Virus record (IMG/VR): IMGVR_UViG_3300009151_000076
Location: 1-62,494 of that record
Length of the DNA stretch: 62,494 nucleotides
Direction: 5' to 3' (one strand)
From: a virus
In this document: piece by piece, positions 1 through 6,012 of the stretch
Position numbering within the stretch: the stretch's first letter is position 1
How the letters are laid out: each line of letters opens with the position of its first letter
Notes under the pieces: model-generated
Told to the model about the DNA's origin: nothing
Database searches by the model: none
Seen by the model: only the letters and a program-made list of their open reading frames with translations
Position numbers and translations under genes: made by a program

Positions 1-162
1 CATGATTATGAACATCCAGATCAAACTTTTCATAAACTTTCATCATTTAGAGAACCATCAGGTTCTTATGATATGAATAAACCAAGAGAACAATTGGGTG
101 GTAAAACATTAAATCATTATTTTGTGAAGCCTGATGGAACACATAATTTTAATCAATCGTAA
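1..162 (+). CDS. 3' end of an unknown plus-strand gene (partial)
   Basis: The frame is open from the first base of the window and runs 53 codons to a TAA at 160-162. The translated tail is rich in His, Asn, Asp and Pro (it ends HNFNQS), has no low-complexity look, and I do not recognise it. It is the only likely plus-strand gene in the window, so it converges on the minus-strand genes that start at 271. Its 3' flank leads within 12 bases into the first structured repeat (174-272). The beginning lies outside the window. It could be a chance open frame, but 53 stop-free codons in AT-rich sequence with sensible composition make a real gene likelier. Confidence 0.55.
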   Translation, partial: HDYEHPDQTFHKLSSFREPSGSYDMNKPREQLGGKTLNHYFVKPDGTHNFNQS

Positions 163-173
163 GATATAAATTG

Positions 174-272
174 GTGATAGTTTTTCTTGTGTCAGGAAAA
201 CTACCAAACCCCGCATACGCAGCCCATCCCACTTTTCGCGTATGGCGGAGGCAGCTATCTGTGGGTCTGCCT
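174..272. ncRNA. Structured RNA-like element, copy 1
   Basis: A 42-base stretch (174-215) is repeated exactly at 599-640, and the rest keeps the fold. Hairpin A pairs 178-184 with 197-203. Stem B pairs 211-220 with 238-248 (10 pairs, one bulged G at 244). Stem C pairs 249-254 with 267-272. The loop of B holds CCCAC (228-232) and the loop of C holds GTGGG (261-265), which can pair as a kissing loop or pseudoknot. Stem sequences differ from copy 2 while pairing is kept (stem C AGGCAG/CTGCCT here, TGGCGGG/CCCGCCA there). The strand is undecided: the stems work on both, but most neighbours are minus. It overlaps the last two bases of the gene at 271-552. No known family recognised. Confidence 0.6.
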
Positions 273-552
273 ATTTGGTCAGCGTGGATGGATTTGAGCT
301 TGGAGGATTAAAATAATTTTTAATTGCATTAGCAGCTTGTTTTCCATATTTAGCACCATAAATGGCCCCTGCACCAGTAGCTAATGGCTCAGTCACAGGA
401 GCGGCTGGTCCACCTAGTGAACCTACAGCAGCACCTAAAGCAGCACCTGCAGCCCCACCCACTACTTTACCGGCTGTTGTGACGACATCATCGTCATCAT
501 CATCTTCATCAACTATTTTTTTTGTTTTAGCAAATTGTTTAAAACTTTTCAT
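271..552 (-). CDS. Small glycine-zipper protein with capsid-targeting-like N-terminus
   Basis: About 93 residues. The start is placed at the second Met because GGAGA sits six bases before it and a late promoter (574-581) ends only about 20 bases upstream; a Met four codons earlier overlaps that ribosome site. The N-terminus MKSFKQF resembles the capsid-targeting leader of T4 internal head proteins (MKTYQEF type). A run of Asp/Glu follows (residues 16-22), then a Gly/Ala-rich segment (about 28-78) with a GxxxG pattern that could insert in or perforate a membrane, and a short polar tail. I infer a virion internal protein, perhaps ejected with DNA. The family is unknown. Both flanks carry copies of the structured repeat. 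Confidence 0.6.
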   Translation of the reverse strand: MKSFKQFAKTKKIVDEDDDDDDVVTTAGKVVGGAAGAALGAAVGSLGGPAAPVTEPLATGAGAIYGAKYGKQAANAIKNYFNPPSSNPSTLTK

Positions 553-573
553 GTTGATCTCCATGTTTCAGTT

Positions 574-581
574 TATTTATA
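574..581 (-). promoter_or_regulatory. T4-type late promoter (TATAAATA)
   Basis: Exact TATAAATA on the minus strand, about 22 bases before the start codon chosen for the gene at 271-552. This is the -10 element read by gp55-bound RNA polymerase in T4-like phages, and gp55 is encoded at 17886-18446. It implies a very short leader and late expression. Confidence 0.7.
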
Positions 582-598
582 AAACTAAAACTTGATTA

Positions 599-705
599 GT
601 GATAGTTTTTCTTGTGTCAGGAAAACTACCAAACCCCGCAGCGGCAGCCCATCCCACGTTTCGCCCTGGCGGTGGCGGGTACAATTTCCACTAGTGGGCC
701 CGCCA
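599..705. ncRNA. Structured RNA-like element, copy 2
   Basis: Same architecture as the element at 174-272. The first 42 bases are identical. Stem B has CCGC 636-639 with GCGG 669-672 and GGC 643-645 with GCC 663-665, with a poorly paired middle. Stem C pairs 673-679 with 699-705 (7 perfect pairs). CCCAC (653-657) in loop B can pair with GTGGG (694-698) in loop C. The inner C-G pair of stem B in copy 1 (218-240) is G-C here (643-665), and stem C has several compensated changes, so selection on structure is likely. If it is transcribed on the minus strand, a late-like AATAAATA (710-717) would start RNA right at stem C. It lies between tRNA-Lys and the small head-protein gene. Confidence 0.6.
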
Positions 706-709
706 TATG

Positions 710-717
710 TATTTATT
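710..717 (-). promoter_or_regulatory. Variant late promoter (AATAAATA), tentative
   Basis: AATAAATA on the minus strand, one mismatch from the late consensus, placed so that transcription would begin at or next to stem C of the structured element at 599-705. It abuts the CCA end of the tRNA-like gene. One-mismatch octamers are common in AT-rich DNA, so position is the main support. Confidence 0.35.
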
Positions 718-792
718 GGTCCGGGCGGTAGGATTCAAACCTGCGACAAAGAGATTAAGAGTCTCCTGCTCTACCAACTGAGCTAAGTGTCC
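717..792 (-). tRNA. tRNA-Lys(CTT)-like gene with an unpaired acceptor stem
   Basis: On the minus strand the D arm, anticodon arm (loop CTCTTAA, anticodon CTT, Lys), T loop TTTGAAT and an encoded CCA are all present. The 5' acceptor half is GGACACT but the 3' half is CGCCCGG: only one of seven positions pairs. The T stem has one further mismatch (C/A). The two halves look as if they came from different tRNAs. It may be a pseudogene, a recombinant, or the 3' half could be an attachment-type match to a host tRNA. Without repair or editing it should not be a good substrate for maturation. Confidence 0.65.
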
Positions 793-793
793 A

Positions 794-1144
794 TTATAGT
801 AAATTCTGAACTAGTACCATAAAACTTATCCAAGCCCATAAAGTATTAAATGCTACTAGTGTAGGCAATAACTTTTTATTACTTGCCCAAATTAGTGTCA
901 AACTTGTTATTAGTGTAAAGAAATAAAGCCACCATAGTTGGATATTAAAAATCAAACCAGGTACAATGATGATTGCTTTAGTAAACCAACTAGCAAATTC
1001 TACAATGTTATAGTCTGTCCAGTATTCTTTAGTAAACCACATCTTGTAAGAGGATTTAATATTCTCTATACCAACACGTTTATATACTAATATAGTGCAA
1101 ACAAGCCATATAGTAGTTGCAATTAATATCTTATCTAATGTCAT
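794..1144 (-). CDS. Small integral membrane protein
   Basis: About 116 residues. The ATG at 1144 is preferred over the GTG two codons upstream because AGAGG ends five bases before the ATG and would overlap the GTG. Three to four hydrophobic helices are visible: around residues 6-22, 52-70, 72-90 and 95-113, the last two Trp-rich. No signal peptide cleavage motif, no catalytic signature, and no family recognised. It sits between the abnormal tRNA-Lys and tRNA-Tyr, so it is part of the tRNA region. The TATAAATA at 1473-1480 could serve it through the tRNA-Tyr region. Confidence 0.55.
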   Translation of the reverse strand: MTLDKILIATTIWLVCTILVYKRVGIENIKSSYKMWFTKEYWTDYNIVEFASWFTKAIIIVPGLIFNIQLWWLYFFTLITSLTLIWASNKKLLPTLVAFNTLWAWISFMVLVQNLL

Positions 1145-1160
1145 TGGCACCTCTATATTT

Positions 1161-1248
1161 TGGTGGGGAGGGTTGGATTCGAACCAACTGCGTATCTATG
1201 TGCCGGATTTACAGTCCGGTGCCCATCCGCCATCTGAGCAGCCACCCC
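1161..1248 (-). tRNA. tRNA-Tyr(GTA)
   Basis: Minus strand, 88 bases including an encoded CCA. The acceptor stem GGGGTGG/CCTCCCC has one T-T mismatch at the fifth pair. The anticodon loop holds GTA, a long class II variable arm follows (expected for bacterial tRNA-Tyr), and the T arm GTTGG-TTCGAAT-CCAAC is perfect. It looks functional, in contrast to the tRNA-Lys-like gene at 717-792. A structured RNA candidate begins about 30 bases upstream. Confidence 0.93.
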
Positions 1249-1277
1249 AAAAATTCACCGTCCAAATTCAAATTATA

Positions 1278-1426
1278 TCTTCAAAGATACTACATAAAAT
1301 CGAATTTCGGAGTCGGGTGCTTCCCTTCCTCAGCCATTGATCAGGTTGTATTAGGATGGCAAGATGGCCCTATCATCCATTAGTGCATGCGTCCATGCAC
1401 GGTACCCTGTGTAGTATCCATGAAGA
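1278..1426 (-). ncRNA. Candidate structured RNA closed by a 15-bp terminal stem
   Basis: The two ends of this gene-free segment are complementary: 1278-1283 with 1421-1426 and 1286-1294 with 1410-1418, separated by a 2x2 internal loop. Inside are a perfect GTGCATG/CATGCAC-type hairpin near 1384-1400, a GGATG/CATCC hairpin near 1353-1377, and a small CGA/TCG hairpin near 1300. The region has no credible ORF. It lies just upstream (minus strand) of tRNA-Tyr and downstream of an exact late promoter (1473-1480), a placement reminiscent of the stable RNAs C and D next to the T4 tRNA cluster. Strand is inferred from promoter and neighbours; no known family matched by eye. Confidence 0.5.
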
Positions 1427-1444
1427 GACAACCGAAGTTGTCTC
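1425..1444 (-). other. UUCG-capped perfect hairpin
   Basis: GAGACAAC and GTTGTCTC pair perfectly over eight bases. On the minus strand the loop reads TTCG, an unusually stable tetraloop. No T-run follows, so it is not a standard rho-independent terminator. It would form the 5' end of any transcript from the late promoter at 1473-1480, where it could protect or process the RNA. Confidence 0.55.
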
Positions 1445-1472
1445 GTCGTAGTTAGATTGTCAAACAGCCATT

Positions 1473-1480
1473 TATTTATA
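1473..1480 (-). promoter_or_regulatory. T4-type late promoter (TATAAATA)
   Basis: Exact TATAAATA on the minus strand in the gap after the gene at 1488-1661. It reads toward the UUCG hairpin, the structured RNA candidate, tRNA-Tyr and the small membrane protein, which would make this a late non-coding RNA unit. Confidence 0.6.
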
Positions 1481-1487
1481 TTAGAAT

Positions 1488-1661
1488 TCAGAGAATGTCT
1501 ACAACACGACCATTTTGATCTACTGCACGAATACGATATTCTGGAAAGTTACGCTGCAGTGATTGCATCTCAGATAGAATACGCTGAGAGTTATTCTCAG
1601 TGGTGTGATAAGTACGCCACACACCAGATTTGTCTTGAGCTTGAATGTCTACCGAGTTCAT
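1488..1661 (-). CDS. Small conserved-looking phage protein, unknown function
   Basis: 57 residues if it starts at the internal Met at 1661, which has GGAG six bases upstream; a Met four codons earlier (1673) overlaps the stop of the gene above by one base. Sequence is compact and alternating (VDIQAQDKSGVWRTYH, then EYRIRAVDQNGRVVDIL), consistent with a small beta-rich fold in which two Asp-x-x-Gly turns flank strands. No catalytic motif seen. It is probably translationally coupled to the upstream gene. I do not recognise a family. Confidence 0.6.
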   Translation of the reverse strand: MNSVDIQAQDKSGVWRTYHTTENNSQRILSEMQSLQRNFPEYRIRAVDQNGRVVDIL

Positions 1662-1672
1662 CTTACTCTCCA

Positions 1673-2074
1673 TTAACCACGACGACTTTGTGAACCAAGA
1701 TTACTTGTATCTGAATCCGGACTAAAATACATAACCGGACCTTTATTATAAGCCACAGTAGTTCGCGATGCTTTTTCTAAGATAGCTTTTTGAACCTCGG
1801 GTGACTCTTTATGGAGGTTCTCCATGATACCATGGCGATACCCATTGCCGACAGTATTAGATAACATCGACATGTCGGTCTTATACTCGGGTATCTGATC
1901 TCGCCACTCACCACGAAAAGCTCTTTGAAGATCGCGCTGACTTTTATGAAGTCCTCGATCTTTAAGCCACTGCTCGTGCTTGGCGTTTGATGCGGCCAAC
2001 TTCTTAGACTTTGATGGCTTGTGCTTTGTCTTGCCATTCGTAGTAAGGTACGGTCCAACCAGATGCATGCTCAT
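1673..2074 (-). CDS. Basic phage protein, unknown function
   Basis: 133 residues, strongly basic in the first half (Lys-rich segment at about 16-27). It begins HLVGPYLTTNGK, an N-terminus I believe recurs in unrelated phage genomes next to structural or packaging genes, but I cannot name the family. GAGG lies ten bases before the start. It is the first gene after a good sigma70-like promoter (2100-2128) and its stop overlaps the alternative start of the next gene by one base. Role unknown; the charge suggests nucleic-acid contact. Confidence 0.6.
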   Translation of the reverse strand: MSMHLVGPYLTTNGKTKHKPSKSKKLAASNAKHEQWLKDRGLHKSQRDLQRAFRGEWRDQIPEYKTDMSMLSNTVGNGYRHGIMENLHKESPEVQKAILEKASRTTVAYNKGPVMYFSPDSDTSNLGSQSRRG

Positions 2075-2099
2075 ATTTTTGATTCCTCGCTATAATATT

Positions 2100-2128
2100 A
2101 ATATATACCAAGTTAAAAAATATGTCAA
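2100..2128 (-). promoter_or_regulatory. Sigma70-like promoter
   Basis: On the minus strand TTGACA (2128-2123) is followed after exactly 17 bases by TATATT (2105-2100). It sits in the 59-base gap before the gene at 1673-2074. It is the best match to a host vegetative promoter that I found in the window and suggests early transcription of the small genes downstream. Confidence 0.6.
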
Positions 2129-2133
2129 CTAAA

Positions 2134-2352
2134 TTATAATCTATCTATAGACCTGTTCTTAAACATTTTCTTGACGGTGTCTCTTATAACGTCGTCGAGT
2201 AATTTTTTGATCTCTTCTTTGGCGGGGTTATATCGATATTCTCTTATATTCATAACAGTCTTATAATTACAGTTATACTCTTCTGTATTCATCTCTTGGC
2301 GAGCATCGATCATCTTTTCTAAAGATATAATTAAGTTATCAATATTGTCCAT
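2134..2352 (-). CDS. Small charged protein, unknown function
   Basis: 72 residues, predicted mostly helical and charged, with a hydrophobic first helix (IDNLIISLEKMI) and a basic C-terminal helix (VKKMFKNRSIDRL). No motif recognised. It overlaps the end of the upstream gene by 14 bases and is followed by the sigma70-like promoter at 2100-2128, so it ends the regA-proximal unit. Confidence 0.55.
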   Translation of the reverse strand: MDNIDNLIISLEKMIDARQEMNTEEYNCNYKTVMNIREYRYNPAKEEIKKLLDDVIRDTVKKMFKNRSIDRL

Positions 2353-2680
2353 CTTCTATAGCCCTCACGTCATCTACTATAACATACTTGAAATCTTTGT
2401 CAAGCTTATTGCTATAAGCGTCCATTAGTACTCTGATATCATATAGCTTCTTTGCAACTTTTCTAATTGTATTCCTACAGGCCTCGTCGTTGTGACCCTC
2501 TTCTAGGTCGACGAGCGCCGCCTCTAAGTTCTGATCTACAGAGTAGTCGACTAGGTATTTGATACCGTCCATGTCGCCCTCCTCCATCGGAGGGAACAAG
2601 AGGTTCTTAACTTTTTCTAGCTGTACCTCTGCTTCAGTCTTAGGCTTTTTTTGAAAGAACTTAATCATCATATTAAACAT
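2339..2680 (-). CDS. Acidic helical protein, unknown function
   Basis: 113 residues, acidic and helix-rich, with a basic N-terminal patch (IKFFQKKPK) and a central run of Glu/Asp. It starts 15 bases after regA ends, with AGGA nine bases before the start. Similar small acidic genes follow regA in marine T4-like genomes as far as I recall, but no function is established. No enzymatic motif is visible. Confidence 0.55.
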   Translation of the reverse strand: MFNMMIKFFQKKPKTEAEVQLEKVKNLLFPPMEEGDMDGIKYLVDYSVDQNLEAALVDLEEGHNDEACRNTIRKVAKKLYDIRVLMDAYSNKLDKDFKYVIVDDVRAIEDGQY

Positions 2681-2695
2681 AATATAGAATCCTAG

Positions 2696-3094
2696 TTAGG
2701 TCTTCTTGCGACCTATGTTGTACTTTGTCACCAACTCCCACTCGTTCTTCTCTTTGTACGGAAGTATCTTTATCTGGCTCAGCGAGGTCTTAGGCTCATT
2801 ACACATGTCCGTATCAACTATCTTTATTAGATCCCACTCTGCCAACAGATGTACTATCGTATTACGCCGTCCGATGTCCTCTTCACTGGTATTTGTTGGC
2901 TTTCCGTCCAAGGCAAATAGCTCTTTGAAGTGAACTATGTAGTACTTTCCCTGCTTGTGGAGGATGTGACAAGACTGATACAGCTTCTTCTCTTTACGAG
3001 AAGCCACGCCAATTCGAGTAAGCGTCTCCTTGATCTTTAAGAAGTCCTCTTCTTCGCCGATCTTCACTTCCACAAGTGTTTCGAGTATTGACAT
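2696..3094 (-). CDS. regA: RegA translational repressor
   Basis: RegA binds ribosome-binding sites of early phage mRNAs and represses their translation. 132 residues against 122 in T4. The diagnostic segment is clear: ETLTRIGVASRKEK, LYQSCHILHKQGKYYIVHF (T4 has LYQSCHILQKQGKYYIVHF) and a C-terminal KYNIGR. GAGG stands five bases before the start. It follows gp62 exactly as in T4 (45-44-62-regA). The first eight or so residues extend the T4 N-terminus. Confidence 0.96.
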   Translation of the reverse strand: MSILETLVEVKIGEEEDFLKIKETLTRIGVASRKEKKLYQSCHILHKQGKYYIVHFKELFALDGKPTNTSEEDIGRRNTIVHLLAEWDLIKIVDTDMCNEPKTSLSQIKILPYKEKNEWELVTKYNIGRKKT

Positions 3095-3125
3095 AGTAAC
3101 CTCATTATTATTGTTATTATGTCAA

Positions 3126-3133
3126 TATTTATT
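3126..3133 (-). promoter_or_regulatory. Variant late promoter (AATAAATA) before regA, tentative
   Basis: AATAAATA on the minus strand in the 42-base gap between gp62 and regA. It is one mismatch from the late consensus. T4 regA also has its own promoter, but this octamer alone is weak evidence. Confidence 0.25.
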
Positions 3134-3136
3134 CTT

Positions 3137-3511
3137 TTAGAACTCTTTAGAGACCTGAAGCTCTTTCTTGATCCTCTTTAGTTGATCCTCGGACAAGATG
3201 GCCAGTGCTGACTTGGCCTTATCCCTACTGTAGCTAAAGAACTCTCTAACGGCCTCTATGTCGTCATCTTTGTCTTTTTTTGCCCACTTAGAGAACCGTT
3301 TACCCTTTCTAATTGACTTTAAAAAGTAGTCATATTGAAGCTTATTATCTAAGTTACTGCGTACGTTCATCTCTTGGGCGTATAGTAGTGTTTCTGGAAA
3401 GTATGAGAGTGCCTTATTTATTAGCCACGGCTTATATTCTTTCTGGTTGTCCTCGGTGATTATACCCTTCTTATCGAAGTTGATATCGTTGACGATGTCA
3501 AATGGGTTCAT
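3137..3511 (-). CDS. 62: Clamp loader small subunit gp62
   Basis: gp62 is the single small subunit of the gp44/62 clamp loader that opens the gp45 ring. Here it is 124 residues, clearly shorter than T4 gp62 (187). Identification rests on position (44-62-regA order, four-base overlap with gp44) and on its charged helical character; direct sequence similarity to T4 is weak, as is usual for this gene. It has little ribosome-site signal, so coupling to gp44 is likely. Confidence 0.8.
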   Translation of the reverse strand: MNPFDIVNDINFDKKGIITEDNQKEYKPWLINKALSYFPETLLYAQEMNVRSNLDNKLQYDYFLKSIRKGKRFSKWAKKDKDDDIEAVREFFSYSRDKAKSALAILSEDQLKRIKKELQVSKEF

Positions 3512-4449
3512 TTCTTAAACTCACACTCCATCATTATCTCTGTAAGACAGGCCATCAGGTTGATCTCGGGATCAGCCGCGAACGCTGCCTGATACTGATA
3601 CTTACCGATGATGATTACTGCAGGCGGAACGCCGCGCGGTGTTAAGAAGTTGACGGCTGTATCATAGATCTTTCTAAAGACAGTACCTTGGTCGTTGTCG
3701 ATGTTCTCGCCTACCCACTTACGAATTGCAGTAAAGTTCTTGTCGGCCAGCAAGCTAACAAGCTCGTCGAGTGTGGCCTGTCCAAAGTTCTGAAGCAGTC
3801 CAGAGTCAATAGCGCCTGTAGCAGAGTAGCGCTGTAGCTCGTTTAGTACACGACGCCAGTCAGGGAAGTGCTTCTTGATGACCTCGGCAACGACCGCCTT
3901 ATCGAAGGTAACGTTCTCGGTCGTTAGGATATTCTCTACACGCTTGAAGAACTGACCGGCTAACTTAGCCATGTCAGACTTACTGATCTTAAAGTCTACA
4001 ACGGAACACCGAGAGTGAAGCGGTTCAATGATCCTGTTTTTGAAATTACACGTGAGGATAAAGCCACAGTTCCTTGAGAACTCTTCCATGAAGTTACGTA
4101 GAGCAGGCTGAGTCGAGTTTGCATTGAGATAGTCAGCCTCGTCGAGGATGACATACTTTCTGCCTCCGCTAAGTGATACAGAGGACGCGAAGTTGAGGAT
4201 GTCATTTCTGAGTGTGTCGATGTTGCCATTCATAGATCCGTTAATAATAATGTAGTCACAGCCTAGTTGCTCGAGCATAGCCCGAGCAACCGTTGTCTTG
4301 CCGACGCCAGCACTACCAGCAAGAATGAGGTTAGGGATATTACCCTGATCCACAAACTGCTGGAAAGTAGCCTTAAGTTCGGCCGGAAGGATAGTATCGG
4401 CGATAGTCTTAGGGCGATATTTCTCGACCCATAGAAAATCTTCTCTCAT
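3508..4449 (-). CDS. 44: Clamp loader ATPase gp44
   Basis: 313 residues (T4 gp44 is 319). An AAA+ ATPase that loads the gp45 sliding clamp. Visible motifs: N-terminal FLWVEKYRPKTI, Walker A GSAGVGKT (about 45-52), Walker B VILDEADYL, and the arginine-finger SRC motif in LHSRCSVVDF. A helical collar domain fills the C-terminal third. AGGA lies seven bases before the start. Immediately downstream is gp62, upstream gp45. Confidence 0.97.
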   Translation of the reverse strand: MREDFLWVEKYRPKTIADTILPAELKATFQQFVDQGNIPNLILAGSAGVGKTTVARAMLEQLGCDYIIINGSMNGNIDTLRNDILNFASSVSLSGGRKYVILDEADYLNANSTQPALRNFMEEFSRNCGFILTCNFKNRIIEPLHSRCSVVDFKISKSDMAKLAGQFFKRVENILTTENVTFDKAVVAEVIKKHFPDWRRVLNELQRYSATGAIDSGLLQNFGQATLDELVSLLADKNFTAIRKWVGENIDNDQGTVFRKIYDTAVNFLTPRGVPPAVIIIGKYQYQAAFAADPEINLMACLTEIMMECEFKK

Positions 4450-4461
4450 CTAAAATTCCTA

Positions 4462-5145
4462 TCAGTTAAATGTTGATGATGATTCGTTAGCAATCCAATA
4501 CTCAAGCTCTGGGGCCTTAAAGTGAGCAAACCCCTTCGTAGAGAGGTCGACCTTGTACTCATTAGTGATCGTCTTAGACAGAACGCCAAAGTACTCTGGC
4601 TTAAACACTGCGTTAAAGGTACGATCTGTTGTACCGAGCGATACGCTATAAGTATCACCTAATGCGTTCGACATGTCAACTGCCTTGATCGTGAGGTTAG
4701 TGCCGTCACCGCTGACTGAGATCTCAGACAGGTTAAGAATACCTAGAGCGCGTTCGATCTCTTTAATGATCTCTACACTAAGGGTAAACTTAATCTCTCC
4801 CTCTGGAAAGTTAGGGTCTTTTGTAATAGGCATAGGGATCGTCGACTCTTCAGCGATAGTGTAGTTAGCGTTCTTATTATTAGAACTATCTTGAATAGTA
4901 ATAAAACGATCGTGTACGCTGATAGTTGGTTCGTTAAATAGCGACATAGTATTCAAGAAGCGACTTAGACTATAGACTGCAAACCTCTTGGTAAAGTTAA
5001 CAGGAACCTTAGCAGTAGCAAAGATGTTCTTGAGTGGAGACACCGTAGTGATGGTGTCTCCCTCTTTGAACAACATGGACGGATTGATTAAAGAAAAACT
5101 CTTTAGTACATTAACCGTCTTCGTATCAAACTTCACGTTATCCAT
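4462..5145 (-). CDS. 45: Sliding clamp gp45
   Basis: 227 residues (T4 gp45 is 228). Trimeric DNA polymerase processivity clamp; in T4 it also activates late transcription by contacting gp55 and gp33. The protein shows the expected alternating beta pattern (LSVEIIKEIERALGILNL, ITVSGDG-type turns) and lies in the canonical 45-44-62-regA order. The C-terminus ends WIANESSSTFN. gp55, its late-transcription partner, is at 17886-18446. Confidence 0.95.
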   Translation of the reverse strand: MDNVKFDTKTVNVLKSFSLINPSMLFKEGDTITTVSPLKNIFATAKVPVNFTKRFAVYSLSRFLNTMSLFNEPTISVHDRFITIQDSSNNKNANYTIAEESTIPMPITKDPNFPEGEIKFTLSVEIIKEIERALGILNLSEISVSGDGTNLTIKAVDMSNALGDTYSVSLGTTDRTFNAVFKPEYFGVLSKTITNEYKVDLSTKGFAHFKAPELEYWIANESSSTFN

Positions 5146-5160
5146 AATATATTGTACTCC

Positions 5161-6012
5161 TTACTTCTTTTTCTTCTTCAAGGCTTCAGGATCGGCCGTA
5201 GCAGAGGCCCCGATCTGTGCTAGATCGGCGAGCGATCCACCAAAGATATACGAGCCAACGTGCTGTAGCTTCATCCATGGGCAGAACCACGTCGCGAGTC
5301 CGATCTCTTGAACCTTCTGACAGAACCAGTAGTCCTCAGAGAGATAGCGCTTCGACTTAGGATCGATCTCAGCTTGGAAGAACTGCATGATCTCGCGCGA
5401 GCCGTCAAACGCCTCTGTGCGAACGTGGTCAGGGCGATAGCTGTACTGGGGATAAGCCTCGACAAACTTCTTACAAGAGTCCTTAGTGATCATCATAAAG
5501 CCGGTACCGATCTCAAGGACCTCACATGGCTCGCCGATGGCGATCGAGCCGGTATTCTGCTTAGGGTTGAACACGTAGTCGCCGACGTACTTGTCGAGGT
5601 TGCCTGGATCCTCGTCTGCAAGACCCTTATCAACCGCGAGCTTGATCTTCTCCCAGCTGATGCACTTCTTAGGGTACGGCCCGCCGATGATATTGTACTT
5701 GTCTGGCTCTTGCGCCTGAAGCGCCATGAGTGCAATGACGTCGTGTGGGTTGAACCCGATGTCCGAGTCGATGAACATAAGGTGCTCTGCCTCAGAGCGC
5801 ATGAACTCATCGACGCAGTAGTTACGCGCGCGAGTGATCAGCGACTCGTTGAAGAGGAAGTAGAGTTGAAGTGGGATACCATAGTTTGTGCAGAGCGCCG
5901 AGAGGTCGGCGATCGACTTCGTAAACATACCTGCACAGGCGCCCCCGTACATAGGTGTGGCGAGGAACAGCTTACGCTTACGAAGGTCCTCGATCGGAAT
6001 ATTAATTTCCAT
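5161..6012 (-). CDS. GT-A-type glycosyltransferase
   Basis: 283 residues. The N-terminus (FLATPMYGGACAGMF) and the DxD-like FIDSDIGF at about residue 79-86 mark a nucleotide-sugar-binding GT2-like fold; a later EDYWFCQKV resembles the acceptor-side Glu-Asp motif of GT2 enzymes. The tail ends in a run of six Lys. AGGAG precedes the start, which overlaps the upstream stop (TAATG). It stands between the replication genes and the DNA-modification block. Substrate unknown: modified DNA or a virion protein are both possible. I recall similar proteins next to gp45 in marine T4-like phages. Confidence 0.75.
   Translation of the reverse strand: MEINIPIEDLRKRKLFLATPMYGGACAGMFTKSIADLSALCTNYGIPLQLYFLFNESLITRARNYCVDEFMRSEAEHLMFIDSDIGFNPHDVIALMALQAQEPDKYNIIGGPYPKKCISWEKIKLAVDKGLADEDPGNLDKYVGDYVFNPKQNTGSIAIGEPCEVLEIGTGFMMITKDSCKKFVEAYPQYSYRPDHVRTEAFDGSREIMQFFQAEIDPKSKRYLSEDYWFCQKVQEIGLATWFCPWMKLQHVGSYIFGGSLADLAQIGASATADPEALKKKKK

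Noticed and set aside
174-705. Known self-cleaving ribozyme or preQ1/cobalamin riboswitch as identity of the repeated RNA
   Set aside because: No CUGANGA...GAAA hammerhead core, no cobalamin box; an AAAAACTA stretch recalls preQ1-I but it is paired inside the hairpin, not in a free tail.
717-792. Prophage attachment site
   Set aside because: No integrase or excisionase is in the window and the phage type is lytic; kept only as an alternative explanation of the odd tRNA.
1425-1444. Rho-independent terminator
   Set aside because: The hairpin is perfect but no T-run follows on either strand.
1457-1693. Plus-strand open frame of 78 codons
   Set aside because: It covers the late promoter and is antisense to the small gene at 1488-1661; no ribosome site.
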